Assembly (NCBI RefSeq): GCF_005222485.1
Contig: NZ_CP029078.1
Location: forward strand, 6,289,501 to 6,353,500
DNA from: Streptomyces griseoviridis
GTDB lineage: Bacteria; Actinomycetota; Actinomycetes; Streptomycetales; Streptomycetaceae
Length of the DNA stretch: 64,000 nucleotides
Direction: 5' to 3'
Position numbers and translations under genes: made by a program. This document shows positions 41,182 through 49,889 of this stretch, one piece after another (within the stretch, counting starts at the first letter, position 1; each line of letters starts with the position of its first letter). Below the pieces are notes generated by a model. The model did no database searches, had not been told where the DNA came from, and saw only the letters and a program-made list of their open reading frames with translations.

Positions 41182-42885
41182 ATGACGCCGAACGCCGCTT
41201 CCCGCTCCGGTGGTTCCTCAGGACCGAGCCGCCGCAGCTTCCTCGCCTCCACCGCGGTCGCCACCGCCGCGGTCGCGGGCGGGCTGCCGCTGCTCTCCGC
41301 GTGCGGCGGCTCGGACAGCGGGTCGGGAGGAGGGTCGTCGGCGGGCAAGGGCGCGAAGAAGCTGCTGCCCTCCTACACCGCGGGCGGTGTGGTCACCCCG
41401 GACATCCCCGCCAAGAACGGCTCGGCGGCCGGCTTCACCGCCGAACTCGACATCGCGGGCCTGAAGACGTCGGTGCCCGAGAAGCTCGGCAAGGGCGGCA
41501 AGGTCACCGTCATGTCGCCGTTCTGGGGCTCGCCGCCGGGGAACGACAACGCCTACTACCGGGCGATGAACGAGCTGACCGGCGTCGACGTCGTCTGGCA
41601 GAACCAGGACGGCAACACCTACGACCAGAAGCTCGGCGCGGTCCTCGCCTCCAGCGACGTACCGGACGTGGTCGTCGTCCCCGGCTGGAACATGGGCGGC
41701 AAGATACCCAGCGCCATCACCGGCAAGTTCGCCGACCTCGGGCCCTACCTCTCCGGCGACAAGGTCGAGCGGTACCCGAACCTCGCGGCGATCCCCACCG
41801 ACGCCTGGCAGCGCTGCATCTTCGGCGGCAAGCTGCGCGGCCTGCCGATGCCGTCGTCGTACGTCACCAACATCGTGCCCCTCTACCGCAAGGACATCTT
41901 CGACAAGGAGGGCTACGAAGTCCCGCGCTCCGCCGCCGAGTTCATGGCGCTCGCGAAGGACATCACCAACGCGCGGGCGAAGCGCTGGGCCTGCCAGGAC
42001 ATGAAGTGGACGGCGTTCAACACCTTCGGCGTGCTCTCCGGCGGCGAGAAGCCGCTCGGCTGGAACCTCGTCGACGGCAAGCTCGTCTACCGCGTCGAGA
42101 CCGACGCCTACCTCGAAGCCCTGGAGTGGACGCGCAAGCTGTTCGCCGCGGGCGTCGTCCACCCGGACGCCATGCTGGGCAAGAGCAGCGCCACCGACCC
42201 CGGCCCCAAGTTCGCGGCCGGCGAGTTCCTCATCTACAACCAGGACATCTCGCAGTGGTGGAGCCGCTCCGCCGAACAGGCCACCCAGAACCCCGCGTAC
42301 AAGATCTGGGGCATGGACATCTGGGGCCACGACGGCGGCGACCCGACGATCTGGGCCACCCAGCCCGCCAACATCTTCGCCTTCATCAGCAAGAAGGCGT
42401 CCGAATCGGTGATCAGGGACGCGCTGGCCGTCGCCGACGTCACGGCCGCGCCGTACGGCACCAAGGAGTACATGCTCACCAACTACGGTGTGCAGGGCAC
42501 CCATTACACCGTCAAGGACGGCGTGCCCACCAAGACCAAGCAGGGCAACATCGACGTCCTCAACGCCTTCGTGATGGTGGCGAGCCCCGCCCCGACCATC
42601 GCCCACCCGGACTTCCCCGACGTCACCAGGGCCATGGTCGAGTGGCAGCAGCGGATGGGCGCCTTCACCAAGAAGTCCACGTTCTACGGCCAGCAGATCA
42701 CCGAGCCGACCCGCTACACCAACCTCTCCAACGACTTCGAGCAGTTGGAGGACGACATCGTGCGCGGCCGCAAGAAGGTCTCCGACATGCAGCAGGCCGC
42801 CTCCGACTGGAAGAACAAGGGCGGCGACAAGCTCCGCGACTGGTACCAGAAGCTGCTCGACGACAACGGCTCGGCCACGAGCTGA
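41182..42885 (+). CDS. Oligosaccharide-binding lipoprotein (LplA-like)
   Basis: The 567-residue extracellular solute-binding protein belongs to the large group used with LplB/YtcP-type permeases. A Tat-type lipoprotein signal (SRRSFLASTAVATAAVAGGLPLLSAC) gives a lipidated cysteine near residue 35. The mature domain contains VTVMSPFWGSPPGNDNAYYRAMNEL and WGMDIWGHDGGDPTIWATQPANIFAF. The large size fits binding of long branched oligosaccharides. ATG at 41182 follows GAAGGG. It is the first gene of a six-gene operon with two permeases and glycosidases GH42, GH95 and GH12, under a LacI operator. Confidence 0.88.
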   Translation: MTPNAASRSGGSSGPSRRSFLASTAVATAAVAGGLPLLSACGGSDSGSGGGSSAGKGAKKLLPSYTAGGVVTPDIPAKNGSAAGFTAELDIAGLKTSVPEKLGKGGKVTVMSPFWGSPPGNDNAYYRAMNELTGVDVVWQNQDGNTYDQKLGAVLASSDVPDVVVVPGWNMGGKIPSAITGKFADLGPYLSGDKVERYPNLAAIPTDAWQRCIFGGKLRGLPMPSSYVTNIVPLYRKDIFDKEGYEVPRSAAEFMALAKDITNARAKRWACQDMKWTAFNTFGVLSGGEKPLGWNLVDGKLVYRVETDAYLEALEWTRKLFAAGVVHPDAMLGKSSATDPGPKFAAGEFLIYNQDISQWWSRSAEQATQNPAYKIWGMDIWGHDGGDPTIWATQPANIFAFISKKASESVIRDALAVADVTAAPYGTKEYMLTNYGVQGTHYTVKDGVPTKTKQGNIDVLNAFVMVASPAPTIAHPDFPDVTRAMVEWQQRMGAFTKKSTFYGQQITEPTRYTNLSNDFEQLEDDIVRGRKKVSDMQQAASDWKNKGGDKLRDWYQKLLDDNGSATS

Positions 42886-42911
42886 CCGGCACCGAGGCAA
42901 GGAGAACGGCC

Positions 42912-43946
42912 GTGTCCCACAGCACGGTGCCTCGCGACAGGGCCGAGGCCGACACCACAGGGACCAACCCGCAGGCACGGGACGACGCCACCGGGCCCCC
43001 GCGCACCGACCGCCCCGGCAGGGTGAGCCTCCGCGTCCGGCTGCGCCGCGACCGCGTCCTGCTGCTGATGACCCTGCCGGCACTCCTGCTGGTGCTGCTG
43101 TTCAACTACGTCCCGATCCTCGGCAACATCGTCGCCTTCCAGGACTACGACCCCTACATCAGCGACAACGGCGTCGTCTCGATCCTGCACAGCCCCTGGG
43201 TCGGCGTCGAGAACTTCCAACGGATCGTCGCGGACTCGGCGTTCTGGAACGCGGTGACGAACACACTGCTGCTGTTCTTCCTCCAGCTCGTGCTGTTCTT
43301 CCCGCTCCCGATCCTGCTCGCGCTGCTGATCAACAGCGTCGTCAGACCCCGGGTGCGGGCGCTGTCGCAGGCCATCCTCTACCTGCCGCACTTCTTCTCC
43401 TGGGTGCTGGTCATCGCCGTCTTCCAGCAGCTGTTCGGCGGCGCGGGAATCCTCTCCCAACTCCTGCGCCAGCACGGGTACGACGGGCTCGACATCATGA
43501 CCGACCCGGACACCTTCAAGTTCCTCATCACCGCGCAGAGCGTCTGGAAGGACGCCGGCTGGGGGATCATCGTCTTCCTCGCCGCCCTCGCCTCCGTCAG
43601 CCCCGACCTGTACGAGGCCGCCGCGATGGACGGCGCGGGCCGCTGGCGCCGCATGTGGCACGTCACCCTGCCCGCGCTGCGGCCGGTGATCGCGCTGCTC
43701 CTGGTGCTGCGCGTCGGCGACGCCCTCACCGTCGGCTTCGAACAGATCCTGCTGCAACGCGACGCCGTCGGACCGGGGGCGTCGGAGGTCCTCGACACCT
43801 TCGTGTGGTGGAACGGTGTCCGCAACCAGGACTTCGGATACGCGGCCGCCGCCGGTCTGGTCAAGGGCGTGGTCAGCCTCGGGCTGGTCCTCGCCGCGAA
43901 CAAGGTCGCCCATCTGATGGGCGAGCAGGGGGTGTACAAGAAGTGA
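42912..43946 (+). CDS. Oligosaccharide ABC permease (LplB-like)
   Basis: The 344-residue permease has a long N-terminal hydrophilic segment and about six membrane helices (first: VLLLMTLPALLLVLLFNYVPI). The ATPase-contact loop is LYEAAAMDGAGRWRRMWHVTLPAL, and FSWVLVIAVFQQLFGGAGIL is a typical LplB region. GTG at 42912 has AAGGAGA 6 nt upstream. Its stop overlaps the next permease start (GTGA). No ATPase gene is present in the locus, so it must use a shared ATPase of the MsiK type encoded elsewhere. Confidence 0.88.
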   Translation: MSHSTVPRDRAEADTTGTNPQARDDATGPPRTDRPGRVSLRVRLRRDRVLLLMTLPALLLVLLFNYVPILGNIVAFQDYDPYISDNGVVSILHSPWVGVENFQRIVADSAFWNAVTNTLLLFFLQLVLFFPLPILLALLINSVVRPRVRALSQAILYLPHFFSWVLVIAVFQQLFGGAGILSQLLRQHGYDGLDIMTDPDTFKFLITAQSVWKDAGWGIIVFLAALASVSPDLYEAAAMDGAGRWRRMWHVTLPALRPVIALLLVLRVGDALTVGFEQILLQRDAVGPGASEVLDTFVWWNGVRNQDFGYAAAAGLVKGVVSLGLVLAANKVAHLMGEQGVYKK

Positions 43947-44881
43947 GCGCCGTCGTCGACAAGCCGCCCGCGCGCCCGCCGTCCCGGTGGGCCGCGCCGC
44001 CCCGGCCGGTGTGGGAGGAGAAGCCCCGCGCGACCGGCCTCGCGGGCAAGGGCCTCGTCCTCGCCCTCGCCTGCCTCGGCATCCTCTTCCCGCTCTGGAT
44101 CGTCGTCGTCACCAGCCTCTCCTCGCGCCGCGCCATCGACGAGGCCGGCGGCCTCGTGATGGTGCCCCACGACCTCACCTTCGTCGCCTACCGCGAACTC
44201 CTCAGCGGCGGCCAGGTCACCCGCGCCACCGTCATCAGCGTCCTCGTCACCCTGGTCGGCACCGCGTTCTCGATGACCGTGTCGGTGCTCTGCGCCTACG
44301 GACTCTCCCGGACGACGTCGGTCGGCCACCGCTGGCTGCTGATGACGCTGCTCGCCACGATGTTCTTCAGCGCGGGCCTGATCCCCACCTATCTGCTGGT
44401 GCAGTCCCTCGGCCTCACCGACAGCTATCTCGCGCTGATCCTGCCGAGCGCCATCAGCGTCTTCAACATCCTGGTGCTGCGCGGGTTCTTCATGGGCATC
44501 TCGCAGGAACTCACCGACAGCGCCCGCATCGACGGCGCAGGCGACTTCCGCATCCTGTGGCAGATCGTGATGCCGCTCTCCCGCGCCGTGCTCGCCGTGA
44601 TCACGCTGTTCTACGCCGTCGGCTACTGGAGCGCCTGGTTCAACGCGTCGCTGTACCTCAACGACCAGGACATGATGCCGCTGCAGAACGTCATGATCCA
44701 GCTGGTGCAGAAGCAGGAGGCGCCGGTGGGGCTCGGACAGGCCATCAAGACGGGGGAGCTGTCGGGGCTCGCCGTGCAGATGGCGGTCATGGTGATGGCG
44801 CTGCTGCCGGTCGCGGTGCTCTCGCCCTTCGTCCAACGCCACTTCAGGAAGGGCATGTTGACCGGGGCGGTCAAGGGATGA
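43943..44881 (+). CDS. Oligosaccharide ABC permease (YtcP-like)
   Basis: The 312-residue permease has six membrane helices. The coupling loop is LTDSARIDGAGDFRILWQIVMPLSRAV, and the C-terminal QRHFRKGMLTGAVKG is a hallmark of the YtcP group. GTG at 43943 overlaps the previous stop and its own stop overlaps the GH42 start, so the two permeases and the glycosidase are translated as a coupled series. Confidence 0.88.
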   Translation: MSAVVDKPPARPPSRWAAPPRPVWEEKPRATGLAGKGLVLALACLGILFPLWIVVVTSLSSRRAIDEAGGLVMVPHDLTFVAYRELLSGGQVTRATVISVLVTLVGTAFSMTVSVLCAYGLSRTTSVGHRWLLMTLLATMFFSAGLIPTYLLVQSLGLTDSYLALILPSAISVFNILVLRGFFMGISQELTDSARIDGAGDFRILWQIVMPLSRAVLAVITLFYAVGYWSAWFNASLYLNDQDMMPLQNVMIQLVQKQEAPVGLGQAIKTGELSGLAVQMAVMVMALLPVAVLSPFVQRHFRKGMLTGAVKG

Positions 44882-46866
44882 GCCGCGCCCCGCAGCCCCG
44901 GCCCGGCCTCGGCACGGTGACCCGCGGCCGGATCCTGTTCGGCGGCGACTACAACCCGGAGCAGTGGCCCGAGGAGACCTGGCGGGAGGACGTCCGGCTG
45001 ATGCGTGACGCCGGCGTCAACTCCGTCACCGTCGGCGTCTTCTCCTGGGCCAGGATCGAACCCCGCCCGGACGCACGAGAGTTCGGCTGGCTGGACCGGC
45101 TGATGGAGCTGCTGCACGACCACGGCGTCGGGGTCGTGCTCGCCACCCCGACCTCCGCGCCACCGCCCTGGCTCGGCAGGCTGCACCCCGAGACCCTGCC
45201 GCGCGACGAGGACGGGCGCGTCGAGTGGTGGGGCGGACGCCAGCACTTCTCGCACTCCAGCGCCGCCTACCGGCGCCGCGCCGCCGCCGTCACCGAGGAC
45301 CTCGCCGCCCGCTACGCGGACCACCCCGCCCTCACCCTGTGGCACATCAACAACGAGTACTGCACCTACGACTGGGGCGACGAGGCCGCCGCCCGGTTCC
45401 GTACCTGGCTGCGCGCCAGGTACGGCGACCTCGACGGCCTCAACTCCGCCTGGGGCACCGCGTTCTGGAGCCAGGGCTACGGCGAGTGGGCGGAGGTCAT
45501 GCCGCCCAGGCACGCCCACTACCTGAAGAACCCCACCCAGGTCCTCGACTTCAAACGGTTCACCTCCGACATGCTCCTCGAGTGCTACACCGCCGAGCGC
45601 GACATCGTGCGCGGCCACACCCCGCACCTCCCGGTCACCACCAACTTCATGCCGCTGTGGGCAGGCCAGGACGCCTGGCGGTGGGCCGAGGAGGAGGACG
45701 TCGTCTCCGTCGACCTCTACCCGGACCCGCGCGACCCCTACGGCGCCCAGCACGGCGCGCTCGTGCAGGACATGACCCGCTCCCAGGCGCGCGGCCCCTG
45801 GATGCTGATGGAGCAGGCGGCGGGACCGGTCAACTGGCGGGGCGTCAACCACCCCAAGCCACGCGGCCTCAACCGGCTCTGGTCCCTCCAGGCGGTCGCC
45901 AGGGGCGCCGACGCCGTCTGCTACTTCCAGTGGCGCCAGTCCCGGCAGGGCGCCGAGAAGTTCCACTCCGGGATGCTCGGCCACGCGGGGGAGGAGGGCC
46001 GCACCTTCCAGGAGGTCAAGCAGATCGGCGCCGAACTGGCCTCCCTGGCACCACACGTGACGGACCGTCACTACATCGCGGACATCGCCGTGCTGCACGA
46101 CTGGCACGCCTGGTGGGCCGGCGCCCACGAGGGCCGGCTCTCCATCCACGTCGACCACGCCGACCTGCTCACCACCTGGCACCGCGCCCTGTGGCGGGCC
46201 CACCTCACCACCGACTTCGCCCACCCCGAACACGACCTCAGCGCCTACAGGCTGGTCGTCGTCCCGCAGCTGTACGCCCTCACCGACCGGGCCGTCGACA
46301 ACCTCGTCGGCTATGTGCGCGGCGGCGGCACCCTGGTCAGCGGCTTCCTGACCGGCGTCGCCGACCGGGACGACCGGATCAGACCGGGCGGCATGGACGC
46401 GCGGCTGCGCACCCTCTTCGGCATCCGCGTCCTGCACGAGTGGTGGCCGCTCGACGCCGGCGAGACCGTCGCGACGGACACCTTCGACGGCACCCTGTGG
46501 TCGGAGGAGATCGACCCGGCGCCGGACGCCGTCGCCGAGGCCGTCTACCGCGGCGGCGAACTCGACGGCCTGCCCGCCGTGCTGCGCAGGGGCCGCGCCT
46601 GGTACCTCTCCACCCTCCCCGCACCCGACGCCCTGCGCACCCTGCTCACCGGGATCGCCGAGTCCGCGGGAATCCACCCGGTCCTCGCCGGACTCCCCGC
46701 CGAGGTCGAGGCGGTGCGCCGCGGCGACCTGCTGTTCCTGCTCCACCACGGGCGCGAACCGGTCACCGTGGAGGTGCCCGGCAGCCACCGCGACCTGCTC
46801 ACCGGCGCTGTCGTCACCGACCGCGTCACCCTCGGCCGGTACGGAGCGGCGGTGCTCGCGCCATGA
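44878..46866 (+). CDS. GH42 beta-galactosidase
   Basis: The 662-residue intracellular enzyme has the full GH42 architecture. The TIM barrel starts at ILFGGDYNPEQWPEETW, with acid/base Glu160 in HINNEY and nucleophile Glu312 in LMEQAAGPVNW. A trimerisation domain (LVVVPQLYALTD) and a small beta domain follow. It removes beta-linked galactose, which in xyloglucan caps xylose side chains once fucose is gone. The start overlaps the permease stop (ATGA). Arabinogalactan fragments are an alternative substrate. Confidence 0.92.
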   Translation: MSRAPQPRPGLGTVTRGRILFGGDYNPEQWPEETWREDVRLMRDAGVNSVTVGVFSWARIEPRPDAREFGWLDRLMELLHDHGVGVVLATPTSAPPPWLGRLHPETLPRDEDGRVEWWGGRQHFSHSSAAYRRRAAAVTEDLAARYADHPALTLWHINNEYCTYDWGDEAAARFRTWLRARYGDLDGLNSAWGTAFWSQGYGEWAEVMPPRHAHYLKNPTQVLDFKRFTSDMLLECYTAERDIVRGHTPHLPVTTNFMPLWAGQDAWRWAEEEDVVSVDLYPDPRDPYGAQHGALVQDMTRSQARGPWMLMEQAAGPVNWRGVNHPKPRGLNRLWSLQAVARGADAVCYFQWRQSRQGAEKFHSGMLGHAGEEGRTFQEVKQIGAELASLAPHVTDRHYIADIAVLHDWHAWWAGAHEGRLSIHVDHADLLTTWHRALWRAHLTTDFAHPEHDLSAYRLVVVPQLYALTDRAVDNLVGYVRGGGTLVSGFLTGVADRDDRIRPGGMDARLRTLFGIRVLHEWWPLDAGETVATDTFDGTLWSEEIDPAPDAVAEAVYRGGELDGLPAVLRRGRAWYLSTLPAPDALRTLLTGIAESAGIHPVLAGLPAEVEAVRRGDLLFLLHHGREPVTVEVPGSHRDLLTGAVVTDRVTLGRYGAAVLAP

Positions 46867-46916
46867 CGACGACCCACGCCCGCGTCCGGCTCCCGGTGGC
46901 GGTGCCGCCGTCATGA
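46863..46916 (+). CDS. 17-codon mini-ORF bridging GH42 and GH95
   Basis: ATG at 46863 overlaps the GH42 stop (ATGA). The frame reads MTTTHARVRLPVAVPPS, and its stop overlaps the ATG of the GH95 gene (ATGA at 46913-46916). There is no independent ribosome-binding site. It looks like a relay that lets terminating ribosomes re-initiate across the 46-nt gap, rather than a functional peptide. It could be chance. Confidence 0.4.
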   Translation: MTTTHARVRLPVAVPPS

Positions 46917-49096
46917 CCCTCGCCCACGGCACCTGGGAACCGCGCCCCGCCGCCCGCTGGGAGGACGGCTTCCTGAGCGGCAACGGCCGCCACGGCACCC
47001 TCATGTTCGGCGACCCGAACGACGAGCGGGTCGTCGTCACCCATCACGCGCTGGTCCGCCCCAACGGCGGCGAACACGCGCGGCCACCCGCGCTCGCCGC
47101 CGAACTCCCCTCCCTCCAGGACCGGTTGCTCGCCGGTGACCTGTTCGCCGCCGAGACCTTCACCGACGGACGCCCCCTCCAGTGGGTGCAGCCCTTCCAC
47201 CCCGCCTTCCAGACCCGGGTGCGCCGCCCGGCCGCCGCACCGGGCCCCTACCGGCGCTCCGTCGACTTCACCACCGGCGTCACCGCGTCGGTCCACGGCC
47301 ACCTCGACAGCCGGGTCTTCGTCTCCCGCGCCGACGACGTGATCGTCCACCGGATCACGGGACCCGACCTCGACATCGTCCTCGACCACCGGCTGCCCGG
47401 AGCGCCGCGCGGCCTCGCCGTCGGCGAGAGCGCCGTCCTCACCTCCGACGGCGCCCTGCTCAGCCTGCGGGTCCGTTACCCCGGCGGCGACCGCGCCTAC
47501 ACCGGCCTCACCCTGGTGGTGGCCGCGGGCGGCCGGGTCCGGCTGACACCCCCCGGCGTCCACGTCACCGGCGCCCGCTCGGTACTGCTGCTCACCCGGG
47601 TGCGACGGCACACCGGCGAACCGGACCCCACCGCCGACGGCCGGGCCCTGCGCGCCCTGCTGCCCGACGACCCCGACCCGTACGCCCGCCTCCTCGACCG
47701 GCACACCACCGCGCACACCACCGCCTACCGGCGCGTCACCCTCGACCTGCACGCCGATCCCGCCGAACGCGCTCTGCCGGGCTCCGAGTTGCTGACCCGC
47801 CCCGGCAGCCCCGCCCTGCTGGAGCGGCTGTTCGCGGCCGGCCGCTACCACCTGCTCAGCGCCAGCGGCCTCAACCCGCCACGCCTGACCGGCCTGTGGA
47901 CGGGCGACTGGGACACCGCCTGGTCAGGCGCCTTCACCAACGACGCCAACCTCAACCTCCAGACCGCCTCGGCCACCGCGACCGACCTCCCCGAGGTGAC
48001 CGAGGCCCACGCGTCCCTGATCCACCGCCAGGCCGACGACTGGGCCGAGAACGCCCGCACCGTCTTCGGCGCCCGGGGCATGGTGGCGCCCGCCCACAGC
48101 GACGGCGACAGCGGCCTGAGCTACCACTTCAGCCGCGAGTACCCGCTGCACCTGTGGACCGCGGGCGCCGACTGGCTGCTCACACCGCTCGTCCACCACG
48201 ACGAGACCCGAGGCACCCGCGACCCGCGCACCGCCGCCGCCCTCGCCCGGGTCGCGCTGTTCTACGAGGACTTCCTCACCCGCACCGACGCCACGGGACG
48301 GCTCGCCCTCGTCCCCTCCTACTCGCCCGAGAACCGGCCCGCGGGCGGCAGTTGGGGCGCCATCGACGCGGCCATGGACCTCTCCGCCGCCCGGCACGCC
48401 CTGCGCACCGCCGCCGCCTACCACCCGGGACCCGACGCCGAGCGCTGGAGAGCCCTCGCCGACCGGCTCCCACCGCACCGCGTCAACGCCGACGGCGCCC
48501 TCGCCGAATGGGCCCGCGAGGGCCTGGGCGACCGCTACGACCACCGTCACCTCAGCCATCTCTACGGCGTCTGGCCGCTCGACGAGATCAACCCCTACGA
48601 CACCCCCGCCCTCGCGGCCGCCGCGCACCGCGCCCTCGCCCTGCGCGGCGCCGAGAACGACTCCGCGCACGGCCACCTCCACCACGCCCTGATCGCCGCC
48701 CGGCTGCGCGACGCCGACCGGGTCAACCACGCCCTCGGCCAGGTGCTGCGCGGCGACTTCTTCCACGACTCCCTGATGAGCGCCCACTACCCGGGCCGCG
48801 ACGTCTACAACGCGGACGCCGCCCACACGCTGCCCGCCGTCGTCGTCGAGTCGCTCGTCCAGTCGACGCCCGACCGGCTGGTCCTGCTGCCCGCGCCGGT
48901 CCGCCCGAGCGGCCGGCTGCTCGGCGTCCGCACCCGGTTCGGGGCCGCACTCGACCTCACCTGGACCCCCGACGGCTGCACCGCGGTGCTCCGCCCCACC
49001 CGGACCCACCGCGTCGAACTCAGGACTTCCTCCGGCGCCCGGCCGCTCGATCTCGTCGCCGGAGAAGACCGCGTCCTCACCCTGGGGGCGCGCTGA
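46913..49096 (+). CDS. GH95 alpha-L-fucosidase / alpha-L-galactosidase
   Basis: The 727-residue glycosidase has the GH95 plan: an N-terminal beta-sandwich (FLSGNGRHGTLMFG) and an (alpha/alpha)6 barrel with GLWTGDWDTAWSGAFTNDANLNLQ, corresponding to the conserved catalytic asparagines. The family-typical HRHLSHLYGVWPLDEI and a C-terminal sandwich (LLPAPVRPSGRLLGVRTRFGA) follow. GH95 enzymes release alpha-1,2-fucose (or alpha-L-galactose), the outermost sugar on xyloglucan. There is no signal peptide, so it would act on imported oligosaccharides. A mini-ORF couples it to GH42. Confidence 0.87.
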   Translation: MTLAHGTWEPRPAARWEDGFLSGNGRHGTLMFGDPNDERVVVTHHALVRPNGGEHARPPALAAELPSLQDRLLAGDLFAAETFTDGRPLQWVQPFHPAFQTRVRRPAAAPGPYRRSVDFTTGVTASVHGHLDSRVFVSRADDVIVHRITGPDLDIVLDHRLPGAPRGLAVGESAVLTSDGALLSLRVRYPGGDRAYTGLTLVVAAGGRVRLTPPGVHVTGARSVLLLTRVRRHTGEPDPTADGRALRALLPDDPDPYARLLDRHTTAHTTAYRRVTLDLHADPAERALPGSELLTRPGSPALLERLFAAGRYHLLSASGLNPPRLTGLWTGDWDTAWSGAFTNDANLNLQTASATATDLPEVTEAHASLIHRQADDWAENARTVFGARGMVAPAHSDGDSGLSYHFSREYPLHLWTAGADWLLTPLVHHDETRGTRDPRTAAALARVALFYEDFLTRTDATGRLALVPSYSPENRPAGGSWGAIDAAMDLSAARHALRTAAAYHPGPDAERWRALADRLPPHRVNADGALAEWAREGLGDRYDHRHLSHLYGVWPLDEINPYDTPALAAAAHRALALRGAENDSAHGHLHHALIAARLRDADRVNHALGQVLRGDFFHDSLMSAHYPGRDVYNADAAHTLPAVVVESLVQSTPDRLVLLPAPVRPSGRLLGVRTRFGAALDLTWTPDGCTAVLRPTRTHRVELRTSSGARPLDLVAGEDRVLTLGAR

Positions 49097-49130
49097 CCCG
49101 GTACCTCCCCCCACCCATGGAAGGGACACC

Positions 49131-49844
49131 ATGGCACCCACCACCCCGAGCAGGATCGCCAGGATCCTGCTGACCCCCGCCCTCGCGCTCGGCTTCACCG
49201 TCGGCGTCGCCTCCGCGCCCGCCTCGGCCGCCGTCTGGAACTCCTGCGACCAGTGGGGCAACACCACGCTGAACGGCTACACGCTCTACAACAACATCTG
49301 GGGCTCGGGCGCCGGCAGCCAGTGCGTCTGGGCCAACTCCGGTACCAACTGGGGCGTCTGGGCGAACCACCCCAACACCGGCGGCATCAAGTCCTACCCG
49401 AACTCCAAGAAGGTGATCAACAAGTCGATCACCTCGCTCGCCTCGCTCACCAGCAGCTACAACGTCACCGTCCCGTCGTCGGGCGCGTACAACACGTCGT
49501 ACGACATCTGGGACACCGACTACGACTACGAGATCATGCTCTGGGTCAACAAGACCGGCGCGGTCGGCCCGCTCGGCACCTCGCAGGGCAACCTCACCCT
49601 GGGCGGCCACACCTGGACCGTCTACAAGGGCGACAACGGCGCCAACCAGGTCTTCTCCTTCGTCCGCACCTCCAACTCGACCTCCGGCACGGTCGACGTC
49701 CTGCCGATCCTGAAGTGGATCAAGGACACCAAGGGCTGGTTCGGCAACGAGACGATCGGCGACGTGCAGTTCGGCTACGAGATCACGTCGTCCTCGGGCG
49801 GCCTGGACCTTACCACCAACAACCTGACGGTCAGCAGCAGTTGA
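49131..49844 (+). CDS. Secreted GH12 endo-glucanase / xyloglucanase
   Basis: The 237-residue secreted enzyme has a signal peptide (about 1-34, cleavage after ASA). The GH12 jelly roll carries nucleophile Glu134 in YEIMLWVN and acid/base Glu217 in GDVQFGYEIT. It has no carbohydrate-binding module or linker. GH12 members cut beta-1,4-glucan or xyloglucan internally; context with GH31, GH95 and GH42 favours xyloglucan. It is the last gene of the operon, 34 nt after GH95, with GGAAGGG before ATG 49131, and is the only secreted depolymerase in the locus. Confidence 0.92.
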   Translation: MAPTTPSRIARILLTPALALGFTVGVASAPASAAVWNSCDQWGNTTLNGYTLYNNIWGSGAGSQCVWANSGTNWGVWANHPNTGGIKSYPNSKKVINKSITSLASLTSSYNVTVPSSGAYNTSYDIWDTDYDYEIMLWVNKTGAVGPLGTSQGNLTLGGHTWTVYKGDNGANQVFSFVRTSNSTSGTVDVLPILKWIKDTKGWFGNETIGDVQFGYEITSSSGGLDLTTNNLTVSSS

Positions 49845-49849
49845 GCGGA

Positions 49850-49886
49850 GCCGGGGGCGGGGTCCGCGCGGTTCCCCGCCCCCGGC
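49850..49886. terminator. Bidirectional terminator between GH12 and GH31
   Basis: GCCGGGGGCGGGG (49850-49862) pairs perfectly with CCCCGCCCCCGGC (49874-49886) over an 11-nt loop between the two convergent stops. Confidence 0.8.
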
Positions 49887-49889
49887 GCG

